Origin: Sphagnum magellanicum
Taxonomy: Eukaryota > Streptophyta > Sphagnopsida > Sphagnales > Sphagnaceae
NCBI GenBank assembly: GCA_021904315.1
Contig: CM038918.1
Coordinates: 18,429,349-18,493,348 of the forward strand
Length of the DNA stretch: 64,000 bases
Direction of reading: 5' to 3'
The notes under the pieces were generated by a model. It was not told where the DNA came from. It searched no databases and worked only from the letters and a program-made list of their open reading frames with translations. Below, piece after piece: positions 22,735-34,480 of the stretch. Both the position numbers and the translations under genes were made by a program. Position 1 is the first letter of the stretch. Every line of letters begins with the position of its first letter.

Positions 22735-24302
22735 TGTTCAATTTCTTGAAATTTGGAGCACAAATTGAAATGTATAATTTGATGGACATTGATTTCACTT
22801 TCAAGGAAAGTGCATATGAAATTTGATCCATGTTCAAATAAGAACAATAAACTAAATTTGTTCCATTACTAACTTGAATGTCTTCACAATCTTTTGTTGT
22901 AATGATATCAAAATTTATTGTCTTCATGTATTGCACATTTTACAATCATAAATTGAAGTGGTGTCTTTATGAACCTCCACCACATCAATTTGTGGCAATT
23001 GGATGAAGTTTCAAAATAACCTAACATAGTAAGTACTACCAATATTTGAATTGCATATTCAAAGCTTTCAATTTTTCTTTTCAATCTTGAATGTAAAAAT
23101 CAATTAGTTTTTTATTACATGTGTTGGTATTCAAGATCATGATGGGGGTGAAAATAATCACCAAAATAACAAAGGAAATGACCTTGGATGTAGTTTCCAA
23201 TCCAAGTTTTATTAACAACAAGTCACTTAGGGTGATTGTAATTGAACAAGTCAACTACAGGGGGGCACTAGGAGAAGTTGGGATGCACTTAAATGGACAC
23301 AAATCCATAGAAGTTTTCTTTTTATATGAAATAAAACAAAAATATTGAAAGGATTCAAAAGTAGCACTACAAATTTTGTATTTTGCCTAAGGGATTAGCA
23401 AGGATATTTTGTGACATGTTTTGAAGATTGAAAATGAACACTCGTAGATATGTCAAATATTTGGTTGATTTGAGGTTAAAACATTAGTCTTTTAAATAGT
23501 TGATGTGTTAAATTATGACATGATTTTATTTGCTTTTTAGTACCATTGGAAGTTGTTGGAATTGAGTTTCATTCTTGTAACTCAATTACTCCCATCATTG
23601 TTGGTAATCATCTTGCCATTGAAGTGGTGTTCAGTTTTTTGTAGTGCAATTTTTAACTATCATTATTCAATTGATTGAAAAACCTGTTGGAGCATTGAAG
23701 TTACCAAGCCAAAACGATGATGAGATTATGTTTAAAAAAGTTACCATGCTTGAAGGTGAAGAATATTCCACTTGTATAACCATCGGTGAATCCAACATTT
23801 ATTCTTATCAAGATGTTTCAAAGGAAGTATAAATGAGAACACAAATATTTAGGCACACATTGGCCACAATTTTGACAATTTTTTCAAATTGCACTGTACA
23901 TTTGACAAATAGGTGGCATAAAGGCTGCAACATAATTTCTTGGTGGATCCATCAAAGATGATTAAACTTGTAGAGTTCTATTAAAGTTTTCTTTTGAAGA
24001 CCTAAATTAGTAAAACAATTTGAAACTATTGGACAATACCTTTTCCCAACATTATGGGTGACATATATGAACATTCTTTTTTGAAATATGGTAAAACGAA
24101 TGTTATTTCATTCATGCATTTGAGAGTTTGTGATTGTGGATCAGTTTTGCAACCTCTAGTATGTGAATAAAAAGGTGAATATGATTTTAGTCATAACTAA
24201 CACAATTGGTCATCTTATCTGCATAATCTTCTCTTCACTTGTGGAAGATTATGATCCATAATTGCAAAAGATTTCCCAAGACAAGACAATTATATGACAA
24301 AA

Positions 24303-24464
24303 ATGAACATGCCGTGTGGCACATCAACAACTAAGGCTGTAAGGCATCGCATTCTACTTTTTAACAAGAATGAATCATTACCCAAATCCATTAATGTATT
24401 ACATAATGGTCAAGCTACTGCCTATTCTGTTGGCAAACTAGGCAGTAGTGACACCATTGCTTAG
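24303..24464 (+). pseudogene. Conserved 53-codon frame, left arm copy
   Basis: I do not recognise the product. The frame starts MNMPCGTSTTKAVRHRILLF and ends GSSDTIA, then a stop. The right arm (53,193-53,354, minus) keeps the same length with five substitutions, mostly mild. The similarity continues upstream (a WKIMIH string, then FPKTRQ), but here one extra A in a homopolymer breaks the frame. It may be the last exon of a gene lost in this copy. It runs on the opposite strand to the type II gene of the arm. Confidence 0.35.
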
Positions 24465-24699
24465 GTGAATGATTATGAACCGTTATGTCAATTTTTGAAA
24501 TGAACAGCTGACAATTATGCTAAGTTATAGATCTTGAAAACGACAGCTGACCATCATGTTAAATTATAGAAATAGAAACGGACAGGTGATAAAATCAAGA
24601 AGTAAAGTCTCCTTGGATGAGAAATTTCTGCCATTTAAGATGTCTATAATGTGACAGAATCTAATTCCTGACATCAAAATCGTTTTACACACCGATGAA

Positions 24700-24820
24700 C
24701 GCACCACCCTAGGGGCACATTCTGCCTACCTAGTGAGGCAAGGCGGTTGAAGTTTGAACCCAGGAGGTCAAGCCTAATGACAAACTAGGAGGCAGTAGAA
24801 TGTACCCTAGAAGGCACATT
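24700..24820. repeat. Imperfect hairpin with GGCAGAATGTGCCCC ends
   Basis: CCCTAGGGGCACATTCTGCCT near 24,705 and AGGCAGTAGAATGTACCCTA near 24,792 form an imperfect inverted repeat around 70 bases of spacer. The right arm keeps it (52,850-52,960), and a related string occurs at 62,890-62,925. It could be a remnant of a small inverted-repeat element. Confidence 0.4.
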
Positions 24821-25209
24821 CCGAAATGGAAAGAACTGTAGGTAAGGCATAAAGTAACATAAGTAGGTTGTAGACTGGAGTAGGTAGGTTGTATAGTTAA
24901 GATAGGTAGATAGGTAGCTAGCTAGGTAAGAATTGACAGAATCGGTCCTGATGGCTGATTCTGCCACTCATTAGGACAAAAAAGTCAAGTGGGATGCTCG
25001 TTCACTTACCGCTGGTTTTGCATCACACGCTTTGCTTGCCGCCGCGAGCACGACGACCTCGGGGTTCTAGGAAGAGACGTTGGAGGAGGACGGTTTTTGG
25101 CCATGGTAGCTTTTTTCCGGAGCTTCTTGGCGGATTAGGCCAAGGACATGGTCGAGTTTTGATGCGGCATTCGAATATGGCAAAAGAGAGGAATTGCAGG
25201 AGGCCGGGA

Positions 25210-25389
25210 TCAAGTGAAACGCCTCTCTAGCTGAATAAATGCAGCAACGCCGCCTTGCCAGCCAAATGGGCAGGTGCAGTGGTATAGGCCGTGGCATCGA
25301 ACGGGCATCTCCGAGTCCGATCCCAAGAGCTGACCGAAGTCATTAGGTGACCTCATTGCACAAGCCCACGAGCTGGCGTCTGCACCCAT
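25210..25389 (-). CDS. Hypothetical small frame, left arm (59 aa)
   Basis: The function is unknown. The frame begins MGADASSWACAM and contains SPNDFGQLLGSDSEMP and RCHGLYHCTCP. The right-arm copy (52,246-52,515) keeps this N-terminal part but extends further after a one-base difference. Downstream on the same strand a strong splice donor (GTAAGTGAA, donor GT at 25,008-25,009) is kept in both arms and, as GTAAGG, in the third copy. In the third copy the ATG is ACG and the frame shifts. It may be part of an exon and not a separate protein. Confidence 0.3.
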   Translation of the reverse strand: MGADASSWACAMRSPNDFGQLLGSDSEMPVRCHGLYHCTCPFGWQGGVAAFIQLERRFT

Positions 25390-26707
25390 GAGTGTAAGTA
25401 GAGACTGGGTACGTAATATGCTGTTGTATGGAGCAAAGCTGCTAGACCATCTACGCAGTGGACCTTGTGTTTGTTCGACTGCCATTGAATAGCTTCGTGC
25501 ATGCACACAAGCTCTAAGGACGCATAGGAAACCCTAATTTTCCCGATCCTCGTGGTTTCAGCAAATCATACTTCCCAAGTTTTCCTTGAAGACTTGGTTG
25601 GATTTGCCATCCGGAAGATAGGGTTTGCTGCGAATCTTGAACTGTTAACTGGGATGGTTTTCAGAAGTGCAAGGGAAGATACAGTTCATCATCTGCAACA
25701 CTTCAGAAATTCGTCAATTTCACAAAGAGGTTGACCTTAAGGTCCCACCCAGCTTGAGCCTCTATCAACAATCAGAGCCTCAGTTGTGTGTATCTTGTAG
25801 TTTTCGAGATCTGTAGATATTATGAGTTTGCATGATGTCTTGCAGCTGTGTTTTGTGCTGTTGGCTTCTTCCTCGGCACATCCATTGACGTAGTTCTTTT
25901 TATTGGCCTCAAGATGTAGATGAATGGTACAGAAAGAAATACACAATCAAATCCCTAACCAGAACAAGGCCTTCTTTCCAATTTGTTACCAATATTGTGA
26001 ACTACGAAATTGAGGTCTATGGATGAGCAACAGAAAGGACTTGATCTTCATGATGTTGAATCCTGCAACTCACCATTGCCATGGTTTGGCAAAATTTGAT
26101 GGGCATTGGGTGTGGAGTAACTAATTGTCTGGAATGATGTGATGTAGGGTTTACTCAAAAGGATGGCAACCTATGAGATAAGCTTGTGCATTGACATTCC
26201 ACAAGAAGAATCATTCTTGGAGAGAAATGAGTGAAATTGGCTCTGTGAATGTGTATGTGGAAAGTGAATCTCTCTCATGTCCTTTTGAGTTCAAGTTTGA
26301 TGAAATTCCCTGACTGCATAAGCCATGTTATTTCAAATTGCACATTGAAGATTCACATTGAAATTTGAGGCCTTATCAATCTCACAGTAACCTCACATTG
26401 CATGAATACCTGTAAGTAGTTTTTTTGTCATGCGTTTCAAAGTGGGTTACTAGGTTGAAGACATTTCAGGACTGTGTGAAGGGTGTAGCTTCCTGCAAGT
26501 TCATCTTGCTCTTTCTGTGTAGGTTTATCAATATTCAACTGTTTCTGTCTATGTGCACATGAAGGTGATAGTTTATTATTGAAGTACCACTGTTTTGTTG
26601 TGGTCAGATCTGACAGTTCAAGATGAGCAGCAAACACTAATATCTTCAGAGGTAGAAGCATTCTGGGACTCAGTGGTTCCAGGCATTTCCATTGAGGTCA
26701 TCATAAA

Positions 26708-27025
26708 TCAAAAATTCCACTCTTGTACAAATGAAATCTTATGCTGTGGGCAAATGGGTGTGGAGCTAGCTTTCTTCCTAACTCCCAAGTTCCAGCTTTC
26801 TTGAAGAGGGTCTTGCTTAGATGGTTGTAACTTGGAAGGAACTTGGACTGGGTCTGCTTTATGGAGCTTGGCTTTGAGTTGAAAAGTGCAGAGCTCTGAA
26901 TGACAGTATTTGAGATACAGTTGACCCGTCATCCACTTTGGAATTATGTGAAGCTGGAAGGAGTTCACAAGAGGTGACTCAAGGGTTTCAATTGGAGAAG
27001 AAAGATGGCATGTTGGAATGCACAA
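26708..27025 (-). pseudogene. Conserved open frame, left arm (105 codons)
   Basis: The frame contains MCIPTCHLSSPIETLESPLV and SFQLHIIPKWMTG. The right-arm copy (50,570-50,932) is very similar for about 85 residues and then diverges in frame. The third copy keeps a short LHIIPKW match near 59,500 (minus) but soon shifts. I do not recognise a domain. It may be exonic or simply a conserved non-coding block. Confidence 0.25.
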
Positions 27026-28515
27026 ATTGGTCAGGGTCTTGTTTTTTGGTTTTCCAAGGGTAGGAGGTTGAGTACTATTGGTACTTGATCCTTGCTCTGT
27101 GAGCCAGCTTTGTGGTGTTTCTTCTCACTGAAAAATCTCTTGCTTTTTGCATTTCAATATGTATGGAAGTTTGTTGGTGAAATGCCCTGCAGTACCTGAT
27201 TGTTGTACCTGGCTTCAATTGGGTAAGATGCAATGAGCTCTGAATTGCACCCAGGGTTGAATATCCTATGAGTATGATGTAAAGGATCCAGTGTTTTGCA
27301 GTAGACTTCAGTTTCTCAGGAAGCCATCACTGCCAGGAGCCTGGAGAACCAGATGACATTCTGCTAAGTCAAAAGTGAATGGAGCTTTGTTGCGCATGTC
27401 CAGATGATGCACATCTGTTGCTAAACTTCCAGGCATTCATTGTGGTCAATTACATATAGGTTACTGTTAACATCGACCCTTTTCTTCCTGTTTGATGAAC
27501 TTCCTCTAGACAAGCTGGTATCCCACTCCCCTCAAATGAAACATGAGGTTGAAAACTAATACTTGCAAATTGCTTTTCTATTTACTAACATGTGTGTCCC
27601 ACAGGAATGGTGAAAGTGCTCAAAACAGAAAACTATCATGGAGTCCAGATGTGAGCCTTGAGGCACTCGATGAGATGAGATTTCCTTACAAACAAGCACA
27701 CACATCTCCAGGAATCTATCAGATTGAACAATTGAACTTCAATTCATATCCTAAACTAGTAATAAACCTGACGTGAATTTGTTTTACACAATTGGCTTTT
27801 TTCAGGTTCTTTCAGAACTCTTCATGTGGAATGTAACTCAGCCAGGACATGGAAATGGGGCTGGGATATTCAAGGGTGAGGAACCATGGCAATCCTTGGA
27901 ATGGTGAATGTGGAGTCTGCTAACATCTTGGATATAAATTGCAAGATGGGATTGCTGCAGCTACAGAGAAAAGTCATTCATGTGAGTAGACTATTCATTG
28001 AGCTGATCCCCACAAATTGATTTCCATCACATGTTGCTGTGCCAAAGAATTTCAACTGGTCAGCTAGAACGGGACTGCATACAGTTTGCCTAGTTTTGAC
28101 ACAAAATTGCTATTTGTGGTTTGCTGAGACTCTGCTCACAGGAAAACATGACATAGACCTCAAGTTTTGAGTATGCAGTTAAAAGATTGCCAGAAAGGTA
28201 GAGAATTTGAAAGACCAATTGCTAGCTCATAAAGAACAGAACTTCTGCAAGTATGATTGAAGTTTTATCCATGAAAATTTGTGTCCTGTGTCCAGAGCTT
28301 GTTCTACAGAAAATCCTTACTTGTACAACAGAAAAGCTTGTACTCAAATAAGGTTTGCAGATCAAGCAGCTGCAGCACAATTAAGCAAAATCTGAGAACA
28401 GTTCTGAGAATACATCATCTACAGACTATGGCTGAAAGTTGTAGCAAATCATGACTGGTTCCAGCCATCTTCAGAGAAGTCTCTGAGGATGGACAAGGAT
28501 TTTGCCAAGCTGCAG

Positions 28516-28725
28516 CTACTTGCTCCTGCCATTTCTGGTGCCTCTACCTTGTGTAGAATTTGGGTTGTTCGGATCCTGTGGTTTTGTAGGTTGTTTGATC
28601 TTTGATGCCCCAATATCAGCAAGAGAATTAAAGTCATGTGGGCTAGTGCTACCAGCAGCTGCAGAAACGCCCACCTGCTTTACCATCTGATGCAGGTTCT
28701 TCATCTGTTCTTTGACACAAGACAT
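28516..28725 (-). CDS. Small proline-rich protein, type II, left arm (69 aa)
   Basis: The family is unrecognised. The protein starts MSCVKEQMKN, continues with an Ala/Ser/Gly stretch, then FNSLADIGASKIKQP and a Pro/Asn/Gln-rich tail (KPQDPNNPNSTQG). There is no signal peptide or membrane segment. The start is the ATG that lines up with the type III start (MSSRKDN); an inner ATG (MKN) matches the types I and U starts. Exon 2 begins at 28,812 after a predicted 257-nt intron. An in-frame 3-nt difference from the right-arm copy, and the motif shared with the distant third copy, favour coding. Confidence 0.5.
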   Translation of the reverse strand: MSCVKEQMKNLHQMVKQVGVSAAAGSTSPHDFNSLADIGASKIKQPTKPQDPNNPNSTQGRGTRNGRSK

Positions 28726-28812
28726 ACTTGATATTTTATGGGGATCAAGTGGAGCTGATGCTGCTGATGATCCCAGTGACTTTGGAGACTTCTCCCTTCT
28801 GGATTTACAATC

Positions 28813-29069
28813 CTGCACATGAGAGAACGCAAGACGGAAGTGGCCTGACCCTTCTTCACAAAGACACAGTGGGTTCTTGTCAAAAACCAAAGAAGAACAG
28901 CAAACTCCCTTTTCATCCTAACGTGGCGAAGTCTCGAAACAGACGGCACTGCAAGGATAAAGAAACAACGCCCTATTTCAGTCGCTTTCCATTAGGCTGC
29001 TGTTATCACATCACAGTGTGTGTAACAACAGTTGCAAGTAGGACAGAAGAAGAAGTAACATGTAGTCAC
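28813..29069 (-). other. Predicted leader intron of the left-arm type II gene
   Basis: The donor GTGCAG/GTGACTAC (29,069) and acceptor ATGTGCAG/GATTGTAAATCC (28,813) obey GT-AG. The intron contains one end of the small terminal-repeat element family (CTTTCCATTAGGCTGCT, 28,985-29,001). Its position and size match the other four members of the family. Confidence 0.5.
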
Positions 29070-29566
29070 CTGCACTTTCTGATAGAGGTCGATGCGGGGT
29101 TGGAGTAGCACAACCCAACTGGATCGATTTGGTATGTAAATCTTTCTTGGTTGCCCAGCTAACAACTACAAGCGAACTTATATTCTCTATGCTTGACGAA
29201 CTCGAGTTGTGAACTGATTTGCGAAGGCGGAGAGGAGATTGAAAGCAATGCGAGAGGAGGCTTGATGTGAATAATTTATGATGTGTGAGTCCAGCGATGG
29301 CTGTAAGCCTGTGCAGAAACTTGGGACAAACTTGCAGGACACACCAAGTTAGACGAGACGGCGGAGACGTGTCCGACTGCCTGGTGGCAATGAACGTCGG
29401 CAACACAAATGCCTGTCGGATCTGGCGGGATCCGGCCGACTGTGCTGCTGAGAAGTCTCTTGTGAACTCCATTGCAACCAGTCCAAGGGGGCGGCGCCCA
29501 GCGTCGCAGTTCACCATTGCCGTGTCGTGTGCCCATGGGCGCAAACTGCAGAACCGCAAGACGTAA
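29070..29566 (-). promoter_or_regulatory. GC-rich leader/promoter region of the left-arm type II gene
   Basis: This GC-rich block is kept in the right arm (48,020-48,518). A minus-strand frame of about 160 codons crosses it in both arms (MEFTRDFSAAQSAGSRQI is one piece), but it would hit a stop immediately after splicing into exon 2. The third copy does not keep the frame. I therefore read it as an untranslated leader plus promoter. A coding role is possible. Confidence 0.35.
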
Positions 29567-29699
29567 ATTCCAGACCTAGTAGAGCCGTCACTAAATTAGC
29601 TGTGTCTGTATCATGTCTGTATTACGTAACTGCACTGAAAAGTAGCAAAGAAATCACGTCCTTGCAGCTTCCTGTAGCGGCCGGTAGTAATTAAGGTCT

Positions 29700-30022
29700 C
29701 TTTCCATTAGGCTGCTGTGATCACTTGTTACAGACAGATTATATAATCACAACTGTGATCACTTGTTACAGACAGATTATATAATCACAACAGTCTGTAA
29801 GTGTGTAGTGAATGATGTTAGGAATTCTAGGAACATATGTTCTCATGAAGAAAAGGACAGATGTCATTTTGTGATGAGTCATAGTTTGACTCTCAGCTCT
29901 TGCAATTGCTCAATGCTTGCCCTGTAGAGCTGTGAGATGACTGTGAACACAGCTAGAGAAAAAACATAATAAAAAGCTATGAGATCCCACAGAATCTGTG
30001 AGTAGAGCAGCCTAATGGAAGG
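29700..30022. mobile_element. MITE-like element with CTTTCCATTAGGCTGCT ends, left arm
   Basis: The left end CTTTCCATTAGGCTGCT and right end AGCAGCCTAATGGAAGG are inverted copies. The equivalent in the right arm is 47,591-47,888. A 38-bp unit is tandemly doubled here (29,715-29,752 and 29,753-29,790) but single in the right arm. It has no coding capacity. I see no clear target duplication, so the class is uncertain. Confidence 0.5.
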
Positions 30023-32628
30023 ATACCCTAATTAGTGCACACTGAAATGGACAAGAGTTGCCGTGAGTTGTGGCGCAGTAGTAGTTTCTATGCATCTTCG
30101 AGCTGTAACCTTCCGCGCACGCTGTCACTCACGGAAAACCTCCAAAATTAGCCCGCCGCTGATGCTCGGTGGTTGCTAATACTCTACAAAAATATTACAG
30201 GTGAAGTACTCCTCCAAATGCAACACACGAAGGTGGATAAAAATTGGATTGCAACTCTACAGAAACTGCCACGAATCTTTCTTGCACTTGCGTTTAGACT
30301 TTTGCTTTGAAGAGGACTAATCAAACACATTGTCGTAACGTCTTCCTTAATGATCGTCCGCCTCGACGGCGTCAATTAGTGCAGATCAATTCAGAGGAAA
30401 TTATCTGAAGCAGCTGCAGTTGACGTGAAGGATTTGAAACTTCTGGTTCACGATTTGGGGACGATTTGTCGCTGCGAAGAAGATGGAAGGGTAGGGGAAC
30501 TCGTCGGGCCATAAACCCCGACGCTCGTAGCTGCGCCGACGAAAGCGCGACGGTGAAAATGAACTGCTGTAGACAAAAAACCAAAGCTCTACTTTTCGGG
30601 CAACGAGAAATTTTTAATTCGGGCATGATGAAATTAAAAAAAAAAGTAGAGAGTGGGTCAGAGGTGTGCATTCCAGTCTGGGTATCAATCATGGGGTTGA
30701 CATCATGGTTCTCAAAAATAAAATACCCGGTTCTGATATATGCCGGCGGTCTTTATTGTTTTGTAAAAGTCAAATTAACCACCTACAAAACTTCTGGTTG
30801 TTTTATGAAACCCGAGGGTTCTTTAAGGGGATTGAAATAACCGGAATTAGAGGTTCTTTGACTCTCATTGGTTTTTCCAACAACCTGGAACCAATGCTTA
30901 TATAAAACTTAAAGAATCCCCCCACATACACCACATACGCATTCAACATTTCAAGTCAATGTACCAGCAATAAATATCTGCTCAACATAACTTGACTATA
31001 GGAACAAAATTATATAACACTAGAGGACTAGGAGAATTTAATATTTTCACGCATGGACATGATACAAAAAGAACCTTAACATTATCTCTAAGTTGCAAAA
31101 CAACTCTGAATTATTAATATGGGTAAGTTGTGTGATTGTGTTGCCATCTTGATGCATCTTCGAATATTAAAAAAAATTTCTCTTAGTTGAGAGCAGCATT
31201 GAAATTCAGCAAGTGTGGATGTTCCTTAAAATCCATTGACCCCCTATTTACACAATATCAACCCATTCAAGAAACTATTGGGTTCTGTTTTAACTATGAG
31301 AGAATTATGCATAGAAATTTTTTAGCATCCCTTCAAGCTTTCCCACAATGCCCAATTTAGAAAAGGTTCAGACCATCAAATTGATGTGATGGTCCATACA
31401 ATGTACAAAATAATTATGAATGGTGCACTTTGATTTTTCAATTGAACTATCACATTTATTTTAATGCCTTAAAACAAATTCAACTCATAAGTTTCAAATG
31501 TGATTAATTTAATTAGATGTAGTTGTTTTTGAAGCCCATTAAAAAACAGCATAAAATCCATCAAAATGTGCTTCAAATCATCATAAATGATTTCATCAAC
31601 TTTTTGCAAGGATAATAACAAAGGAGTTGCTATGAATTTTCAACCATGTAAGCATAGATGGAAATTCAAGATTACTAATTAGCAATTATGATTTAATCAT
31701 ACAAGAGAGAAATGAACCTAACATCTTCAATTAACAATTTGATTTTGTTCACAACCACATCATGCAAGTAAAATGCCCTCTGCCAACCAACTATATTTGA
31801 CCAATGGATTTTTTGAAAATTCTTGAAATCAAGAAAATGCAAGAACTATTTCATATTCTTATAATTAATTAGCTCAATCTACTTTCAATTAACATGTGAA
31901 AACAAACAAAAAATTGAACCAATTTTTTTTTCTCTCTTCAATGGTAACATCGTAAGCTTGCTAGTTATAATTATATCTCTGTAATATACAATATATAAAT
32001 GTTTATTCTTGGCATGGACAAAACCTTTGTTCATGTAGGATTCACCAACTTTATAAAGTCTTGAGACTACAATTAAAACATTTTTTTTATCACCATGTTT
32101 CCAAAGGCTACTCAATTTAAAGACTACCAACCTTTCCTTGTCTTCTATTTTGCTACACTCTTTCTTAATAACTTCTTGAGCCATGATTTGCCAGCAGCAG
32201 TTCTGCAAATTTTGTTTTCTTGTGAGTTTATATTGTTTTAAGAATATCGTCACATTGAGTTTGGAGTCCAAGACTCTTGTAACCATCTGGGCAGATTCTC
32301 AAAAAAAGAAAAAAGAAAAAATGGGCTGTTGCAGAGGACTTATAGCCGAAGGCTAGGTTGTTTGCAAGATGACTGACTAACTTAATGATATCAATGACCT
32401 AGCATAAGATCTTCTATTGGCATGTGATTTAACTGGATTTAAAAAAAATATATTTCTTCAAATCGTTTCTGCAAAGATAATAAGTAAGAAAGATGTAGCT
32501 GTTTTAGTCATGTGGAGACTTTTAATTGCTGGGACAACATTAATATGGTACAAGTCATGATACTGGGCTGTAAGCAGATTGTACAGTACGTGAAACTAAA
32601 CCCAATTCCAAACTAGACTGGGTTTGAA

Positions 32629-33180
32629 TTTTTTCCTTCAGTTAATTAAGGAGAAAATGCACAACCTTTCCTATATCCACATTAATCAATGAGAGTTGAG
32701 GCGCTTCTCATCAATTTCTCCCCTCCTGTCCATCCATCCTCCCAAACTCATGACTGGTTGGCTATTTGTTGACATCACTTCTGCCCAACTTCCCCTCCGC
32801 CTATCCGGCCGTCCATCCAAACTCATGTACGATTTGCTATTTGTTGACATTGCTTTCACCCAATTTGCTTCCCCTCCGACTATCCCACCGTCCACCCAAA
32901 CTTATGTTCTAAACTCACCAAGCCTAGGTTCCTCCTTTTTTCTTTTTTTCTTTTTCTTTTGACATTATTGTTTCTATTTTATAAGGTTGCAAAGGCTATT
33001 TTGTACCTCAGTAGTTAGCAACAGTCATATGATCATTTATCTCCAATGGAAAATGGAAAGCTTATACCAAGGTCTACTTGATATGATTTTTGAAAAGCAA
33101 GTTCAGGCCAGTTCTTTAAAAATTTGAAATAAAAAATTATTCTAATTTTTTCTTGTCTAACACCATAATAGTTGAATGTG
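32629..33180 (-). mobile_element. 552-bp insertion element, left-arm copy
   Basis: TGAA flanks the element on both sides (32,625-32,628 and 33,181-33,184). The right arm has the uninterrupted site with a single copy (44,981-44,984, reverse strand), so this is a clean insertion or excision difference. It contains about 70-bp internal repeats and an A/T-run end, and encodes nothing. It is the uninterrupted counterpart of the copy that the Gypsy element entered. Confidence 0.75.
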
Positions 33181-33881
33181 TGAAACTGGTTCTTCAATTA
33201 GGGTTACAATTTCTTGATTAATAGTATAGATTAATTTATTAGTTAATATAACTTATAGAAAATTGAAATTATATTAAATTAAAAATTAATTAATTATTAG
33301 TTGCCTGCAAAACTTAACGTTAACCTTAAACTCTAATTCCAACCTCCAGGCAAAGCCAGATGATACCTGAGGCTGCTGGCTCTTTTCAAGAACTGTTCTG
33401 GCAATTGTTTTAGCTGCTGCATACTGGCCATGGTAAGAGATTGCAGATACTTGAAAGGTTTTAGGAGCTTAAATTGAAAGAAAAGGTAGCAATAATGATG
33501 CAACCATGTAAAGCTTTATTAATAAACACACCATAGATTTGGAAAATGTAGAAAGGAATAAAAGAGAAGAATTTACATGATGTCAAGTTAGCTCAAATTA
33601 GATGTCAAAATCTATCCAGGTCAAAAATCGAACACTTGTAGTAAGTTGACAATATTTTTCATGTCAAAAATCAACCTCATGCAATAAGTCAGCTGTTGTG
33701 ATGGGAGGTAGCAATAGCTTTGCAATAAAAATTCTAGGCTTCCGGGTTGCTTTAAATTAGCAACCATTCATACAAAAGAGGCTGGATTACAAAATTACTG
33801 ATCTAAGATGCTTCAATGATGGTGGAGCTTGCAAATGGTCAAAAATCAAAAGGTGAATAAAAAGGTGAGATGTCAAATATA

Positions 33882-34137
33882 TAGCTTGGCAATCATGTTT
33901 AAAACTTGGCCAAAGTGAACCAGCACCCACCAGGGCACCATGTTTAGGATGGATTGCACGCGGTATTGATAACAGCTTGGTAAATACAAGTGTTACCCCA
34001 GTCTTGGTTTTCAGAAGAACTCTGAGATCTGGGTCTAGACTTTTTTTCTAAATGGAAGCCCATATGGTTCTGAGTCTAGAAGGCATTCCCAAATACTAAA
34101 TCTAGAAGGCCAAGTTTTAAACATGATTGCCAAGCTA
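33882..34137. repeat. Segment M bounded by perfect 30-bp inverted repeats
   Basis: 33,882-33,911 and 34,108-34,137 are perfect reverse complements (TAGCTTGGCAATCATGTTTA is the first part). They enclose about 196 bases that are in flipped orientation relative to their neighbour N when compared with the 3.4-3.9 kb copy. It could be a foldback/MITE-type element or a recombination product. Confidence 0.7.
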
Positions 34138-34480
34138 TGAAGTTTACTTTTCTGGACTTGAAATGCAAATTGGGGGAGAGCCAGTGTTCTTTTATTGGCA
34201 AATTTTTGTCAAATTTCAACCTGAAAAAGGATTTTCATAGAAATTTTCCCAAATTCGCCAGATTTTTTAATGGTAAGTTCCAGTAGGTAGCAAAGAATAT
34301 AGAAGGATTCTGTTGTTTTTATCATAGCCAAACTTGGCCGGATAATCGCCACTTTGGCTTCATCACAAAATCCTTAAGAAAAACACTGGGCTGAGGTTGT
34401 TGCGCAGTTGGCTAATGCAATAACTATGCCTTGAAAGAAGACAAGGGATTTGGAAATCAAGACAGTATTCAGCCTTCTTT
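34138..34480 (-). repeat. Duplicated segment N, inverted relative to 3.39-3.735 kb
   Basis: It is the reverse complement of 3,390-3,735 with scattered differences. It ends where unit U2 begins. No gene is seen. Confidence 0.7.

Larger units (their letters stand above)
22735..33825 (+). repeat. Left arm of the large inverted repeat
   Basis: The arm is the reverse complement of about 44,343-54,930 with roughly one difference in ten bases by eye and small indels. It carries a type II small gene (minus strand), a small terminal-repeat element, conserved open-frame fragments, and a 552-bp insertion absent from the other arm. Its inner end also matches copy 1 near 9.1 kb, so all three blocks share an ancestor. 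Confidence 0.85.

Noticed and set aside
29285-29566. Plus-strand open frame opposite the type II leader (93 codons)
   Set aside because: It is antisense to the conserved GC-rich leader, has no domain, and reflects GC-rich composition.
30184-30375. 63-codon frame near the GC-rich end of the arm, similar in both arms
   Set aside because: It lacks a shared ATG (the left arm has ATC), and the third copy does not keep the frame, so it is more likely non-coding sequence that is simply similar.
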